Source: Amia ocellicauda (taxonomy: Eukaryota > Chordata > Actinopteri > Amiiformes > Amiidae). Taken from it: DNA of 64,000 nt. The notes beneath the pieces are model-generated. The model did no database searches, had not been told where the DNA came from, and worked only from the letters and a program-made list of their open reading frames with translations. Below are positions 44,601 through 64,000 of the stretch, piece by piece. Each line of letters starts with the position of its first letter. Position 1 is the stretch's first letter. The stretch spans positions 18,926,323 to 18,990,322 of the forward strand of contig NC_089867.1 in the NCBI RefSeq assembly GCF_036373705.1, written 5' to 3'. A program made the translations under genes and the position numbers.

Positions 44601-46480
44601 GCCTTACATATCATCCAGATGCTGCTCTGTTCTCTGCTGATGGATAAAGTCTGCCAGGGCTGCCGGGACGTCAAGATCCTCCGGTCTCTCTTTGCGGAGC
44701 TTCTGGTCTGTGAAATCTAAAATGTGAAAAAAGCAACAAAGTCAATTACAAAAAAAAGAAAACATGTCAAGGTTCTGATCACGACATGACAGTTAATTAA
44801 AATGAATTCCACTGCTATCATATTACTCTTGAATGTGACATGAAACTGTCAACGGACATTGAATTAACTTCTGATGGAAGCAAACTTACATTTCGGAAGG
44901 GGCTTTGACGCATTGGGTTTGATAAAGATCTTGGGAACAAAAGGGGTGTTGGAATTATCCACCTTCTCCCGGAACTTCAGCTGAGGCCGCTGGATGTTTT
45001 TCGCGTGCAGCAGGCGGAACATCTCAGAGCTGGACCCTTTACGCATCTCGCCCCCCTGACAACCAGAGACAGGTGCCACATGAACAGAATGGGAAACACT
45101 ACAGTCACCAGGATTAGTCTGGAAATTAGCATCTTCAAATCTGTTCTCTTCCATCCATTCGAGAGGAGATTACTTAAACTTAGCAGGGTTATGGGTTCAT
45201 ACCTTGCGGTTCCAGCTGGATACGATTGTCTTGGGAGGCTGAATGCCGGCTGGTAAGATAGGCTGCTGGTTCCTGTTCACTCCAGATGCCTCATCCAGTA
45301 GTATACCCTGAGCGAAACATCAGTAAAAGGTTTACTTAAAGGTAGAAGAAACAGAATATTGTTTACATCATATTTAAAGGCATTTAAAGAATAACTACTT
45401 TCCTTCCATAGGCACACAGATTATTTTGGGACAAAGACATTGTCAGTCTTACCACTCTCTCCAAAATGACATCATTGGAATCCACCAGCATGTCAAACCT
45501 CTCCTCCAGTCCAGTCACTTTGTTCCGGTCTCTCATGTGAGACCTACAGCCATGGTACTGCATTAGCTGACTCATGCTGCAAAAACACAATACAGCATTA
45601 GCAATATTATTTTATATTGCACTGCAGAGTTGGGAAAATAATATTAACAATCATAATCAACATCATCTCAGCATATGCCACTTCAACATGTCTATTTACC
45701 ACTGCAAAAGCCGGTCTCCTTGATTCTCGCAGAACTCCTGGAATCCGGGGAAGCTGCGGTAGAAGTCATACTCGTCCCCGGTCTGGGGGAGGTTAGCCGA
45801 AGCCTTCGTCGCTGCAACAACTGTGCCCAGTCCATGCTGGGAATCAATGCACAGACGCAAAACGTGGGGTTTAATCTCTCTCTCACACCCAGAAATAAAT
45901 GAGAAACCAATTATTTAGTTAATTTACTACAGAAGAGTATACAGTCTACACACGCCAACATTTAGTATTTTAAAGCATTTTCCAGTACAGCAAAACGTTA
46001 CCTACGGATACTGCGGTTTGCTTTAACTTAGTTAACACATGGTACGACTAGGTGGCCGCACTGATGCTTTCAGTGCTTGATTGGCGATAGAGGAGTAACT
46101 TGGTCTTGTGAAACATAAATTCGACTACTAAATGTAAACGGTGTACTAACAGCCATGAGTCATAAACAAAGCATCTGAGTACATAACGGATCATTAAAAT
46201 ACATAGTTGATGCGCTTTCTTTGTGAATAGCTTGCGTGGCAAGAAAAGCGAAGACTGGTTTAGCTGGTAAACACGCCAGTCACAAACCCACGTTTGGTTA
46301 CCACCGGGCCTGCTACAAAAATAACGGCCAATACGGGCCACTGTGTCTTTGACCAACCTTCACAAATGAATCGGCATCCTTAAATCCCGGGAAAAGTTCG
46401 GTCACTTCTTCTGATTCCTGGTTTGTAGAAGAATTACTGTTTTCTTTAGCTTTAGCTCTTTCGCTCCTGGACGCCGCCAT
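38053..46480 (-). CDS. exosc10: Exosome component 10 (RRP6), 25 coding exons
   Basis: Nuclear 3'-5' exoribonuclease attached to the RNA exosome; it trims and degrades rRNA, snoRNA and other nuclear RNAs. I joined 25 exons, from ATG at 46480 to TAA at 38053. Every junction is GT/AG and the total is 902 codons against 885 residues in human. Domain order: N-terminal PMC2NT cofactor-binding region (residues about 30-130), DEDD-Y exonuclease (about 281-481), HRDC (about 482-585), and a long charged tail ending in [10 protein letters not shown]. All catalytic residues are present (D315, E317, D373, Y438, D442). It lies between SRM and MTOR in the same orientation as in human. The start was chosen because [13 protein letters not shown] opens exon 1 and lies within the promoter-proximal YY1-like motif. 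Exon details are in the separate entries. Confidence 0.97.
41878..42608 (-). CDS. exosc10: EXOSC10 exons 12-14: HRDC domain
   Basis: Coding exons: 42460-42608, 42204-42254, 41878-41989. The HRDC helices include [40 protein letters not shown] and [13 protein letters not shown], ending with [19 protein letters not shown]. In RRP6 this domain tunes substrate choice and lies against the nuclease. The second exon is short, 51 bases. The sequence is strongly like human. Confidence 0.93.
42756..44112 (-). CDS. exosc10: EXOSC10 exons 8-11: DEDD-Y exonuclease domain
   Basis: Coding exons: 44002-44112, 43734-43877, 43245-43435, 42756-42912. Motif I is FAVDLE (D315, E317), motif II is [15 protein letters not shown] (D373), and motif III is [11 protein letters not shown] (Y438, D442). 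These are the four metal-binding acids and the tyrosine of the DEDD-Y family, offset by two from human D313, E315, D371, Y436 and D440. The only notable change is alanine at 441, where human has aspartate next to the catalytic one. The [10 protein letters not shown] and [14 protein letters not shown] blocks are also preserved. The enzyme should be active. Confidence 0.95.
44199..46480 (-). CDS. exosc10: EXOSC10 exons 1-7: PMC2NT region and linker
   Basis: Coding exons: 46358-46480, 45700-45836, 45453-45576, 45203-45307, 44890-45055, 44608-44716, 44199-44274 (280 codons). Recognisable blocks are [78 protein letters not shown] and [13 protein letters not shown]. The N-terminal part is the region that, in RRP6 proteins, binds the small cofactor C1D/RRP47; the later part wraps into the lasso that precedes the nuclease. 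The sequence is close to the human protein throughout. The N-terminal 25 residues are the least conserved. Confidence 0.92.
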
Positions 46481-46485
46481 GTTGG
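46469..46485 (-). promoter_or_regulatory. YY1-like motif over the EXOSC10 start codon
   Basis: The minus strand reads CCAACATGGCGGCG; AANATGGCGGC is the YY1 consensus, and its ATG is the start codon. A similar GATGGCGTCC lies on the plus strand near 46568, and a GC box (GGGGCGGGG) at 46524-46532. YY1 sites at the start codon are known from many housekeeping promoters. Function here is inferred. Confidence 0.5.
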
Positions 46486-47364
46486 ATTTTTAATAAAATG
46501 ACGCGAGAAGGGAACTGTTCGTAGGGGCGGGGCTACATCTGGAAAGTGATACACGCATCTTTACAATGATGGCGTCCGATTATTTATTCTGAAATTAACG
46601 GCAACCGCCACTAAAAAGTAAACAGTGGCAAATGGCTATGAACCAGCTACGTGTGATTTATCAATATAGATAATAGCAGTGCTACTACTCAGAAGCGGTG
46701 ATATAATGTACAGTATGTAGTTGATTAATAGTGTATGTACACAATAGTGCTTGTATCGTGTAGTCATTAGTCTTCAGTCATCCATTTAAGTGCAGTCTTT
46801 TGCCCATACTATACCGCTTATTAGGTCACACCACTGGTCTGTGTGTATACTAGTATTACTGTATTATGTATTATGTTTTTGTCATGCTACACTACACCAC
46901 ACTTCACTTTACCATACCTTACATGGTTTTACCATTTCTAGTTTTGTAGTTTGCAGTGCAGTACAGTCTGTAGTGTATAACCATCTTGTATCTGACCCCC
47001 AGTTATTCCTCCAACATTTTCACACAATTCATTTCAGGGTCGTTTTTAGGCTATACATACATTTGCTTTTAAATGACAATGCAGTGCTTGCAAAGGAACA
47101 CACAAATTAAGACCAAAGTCAGTTTTTTGTTCTTTTATTTGTGAAAGAAAACTTACAGTACATTTGAACAGACCATTATTCACTTAAAACTTCTATTTTC
47201 ACGTGTTCTGTAAAACAGATCTCTTTTTAGTTTGACTTCAACTACTTTTAGTTCAGTGCCACAAACAGCTGTTCCTGTCTAGTCCTGTCATCGACATGGC
47301 TTCTGTAGAAAGTGTTAGCAAGTGGTGACGATGAAGCAAACAGGTGCAGATTCTATGAACTTCA
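46486..47364. other. EXOSC10-MTOR intergenic region
   Basis: The region from 46486 to about 46600 is the GC-rich EXOSC10 promoter (GC box, CGCG). The part from about 47134 to 47364 is the MTOR 3' UTR. Between them are about 530 bases of AT-rich sequence; a 106-codon plus-strand frame at 46790-47110 overlaps it but shows no known family and is likely chance. Both flanking genes run leftwards, so MTOR ends where EXOSC10 begins. Confidence 0.6.
47134..47139 (-). terminator. Polyadenylation signal of MTOR
   Basis: Minus-strand AATAAA, 225 bases past the MTOR stop codon, in the context CAAATAAAAG. It is the first canonical hexamer I found after the stop and gives a short 3' UTR. Confidence 0.6.
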
Positions 47365-63976
<16,612 letters not shown>

Positions 63977-64000
63977 CTGCAAGACAGTCGCTCCATCACT

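Overview
The window is vertebrate nuclear DNA, almost certainly from a ray-finned fish. It holds four intron-containing protein genes, all on the minus strand, in an AT-rich background full of microsatellites and transposon copies. The fish assignment rests on a cortistatin-type precursor ending in [Pro2]-somatostatin-14, a 289-residue spermidine synthase, and two families of fish-type Tc1 transposons. I cannot name the species.

Layout from left to right. Positions 1-12.8 kb contain no gene I can recognise. The somatostatin-2/cortistatin precursor (two coding exons, TATA box, polyadenylation signal) lies at about 12.8-14.7 kb. A repeat-rich interval with no recognised gene follows (14.7-27.4 kb): a rearranged Gypsy-type LTR element, a LINE-type 3' tail, a deleted Tc1 element and a decayed RTE-like LINE end. 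Spermidine synthase (SRM, 8 coding exons) occupies 27.49-36.51 kb; its largest intron carries two Tc1-superfamily insertions of different families. EXOSC10/RRP6, the exosome 3'-5' exonuclease (25 coding exons, 902 codons), is at 38.05-46.48 kb. The last 25 coding exons of MTOR (about 944 codons: late FAT, FRB, kinase, FATC) fill 47.37-63.98 kb, and the gene runs off the right edge. I reconstructed every exon boundary by hand from GT/AG sites. The reading frame closes through all junctions of all four genes.

The block SRM - EXOSC10 - MTOR, all in one orientation, matches human chromosome 1p36.2. CORT lies on the same human arm but is separated there by other genes, none of which I see here. 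The genes have no shared pathway beyond general growth physiology: a secreted peptide hormone, polyamine synthesis, nuclear RNA decay and growth signalling. The compact head-to-tail arrangement is synteny, not an operon. I found no clearly undescribed system. The most interesting items are the cort-SRM linkage, the broken Tc1 copies and a deletion starting at their internal hairpin, the scrambled LTR element, and small coding changes in EXOSC10 and MTOR.
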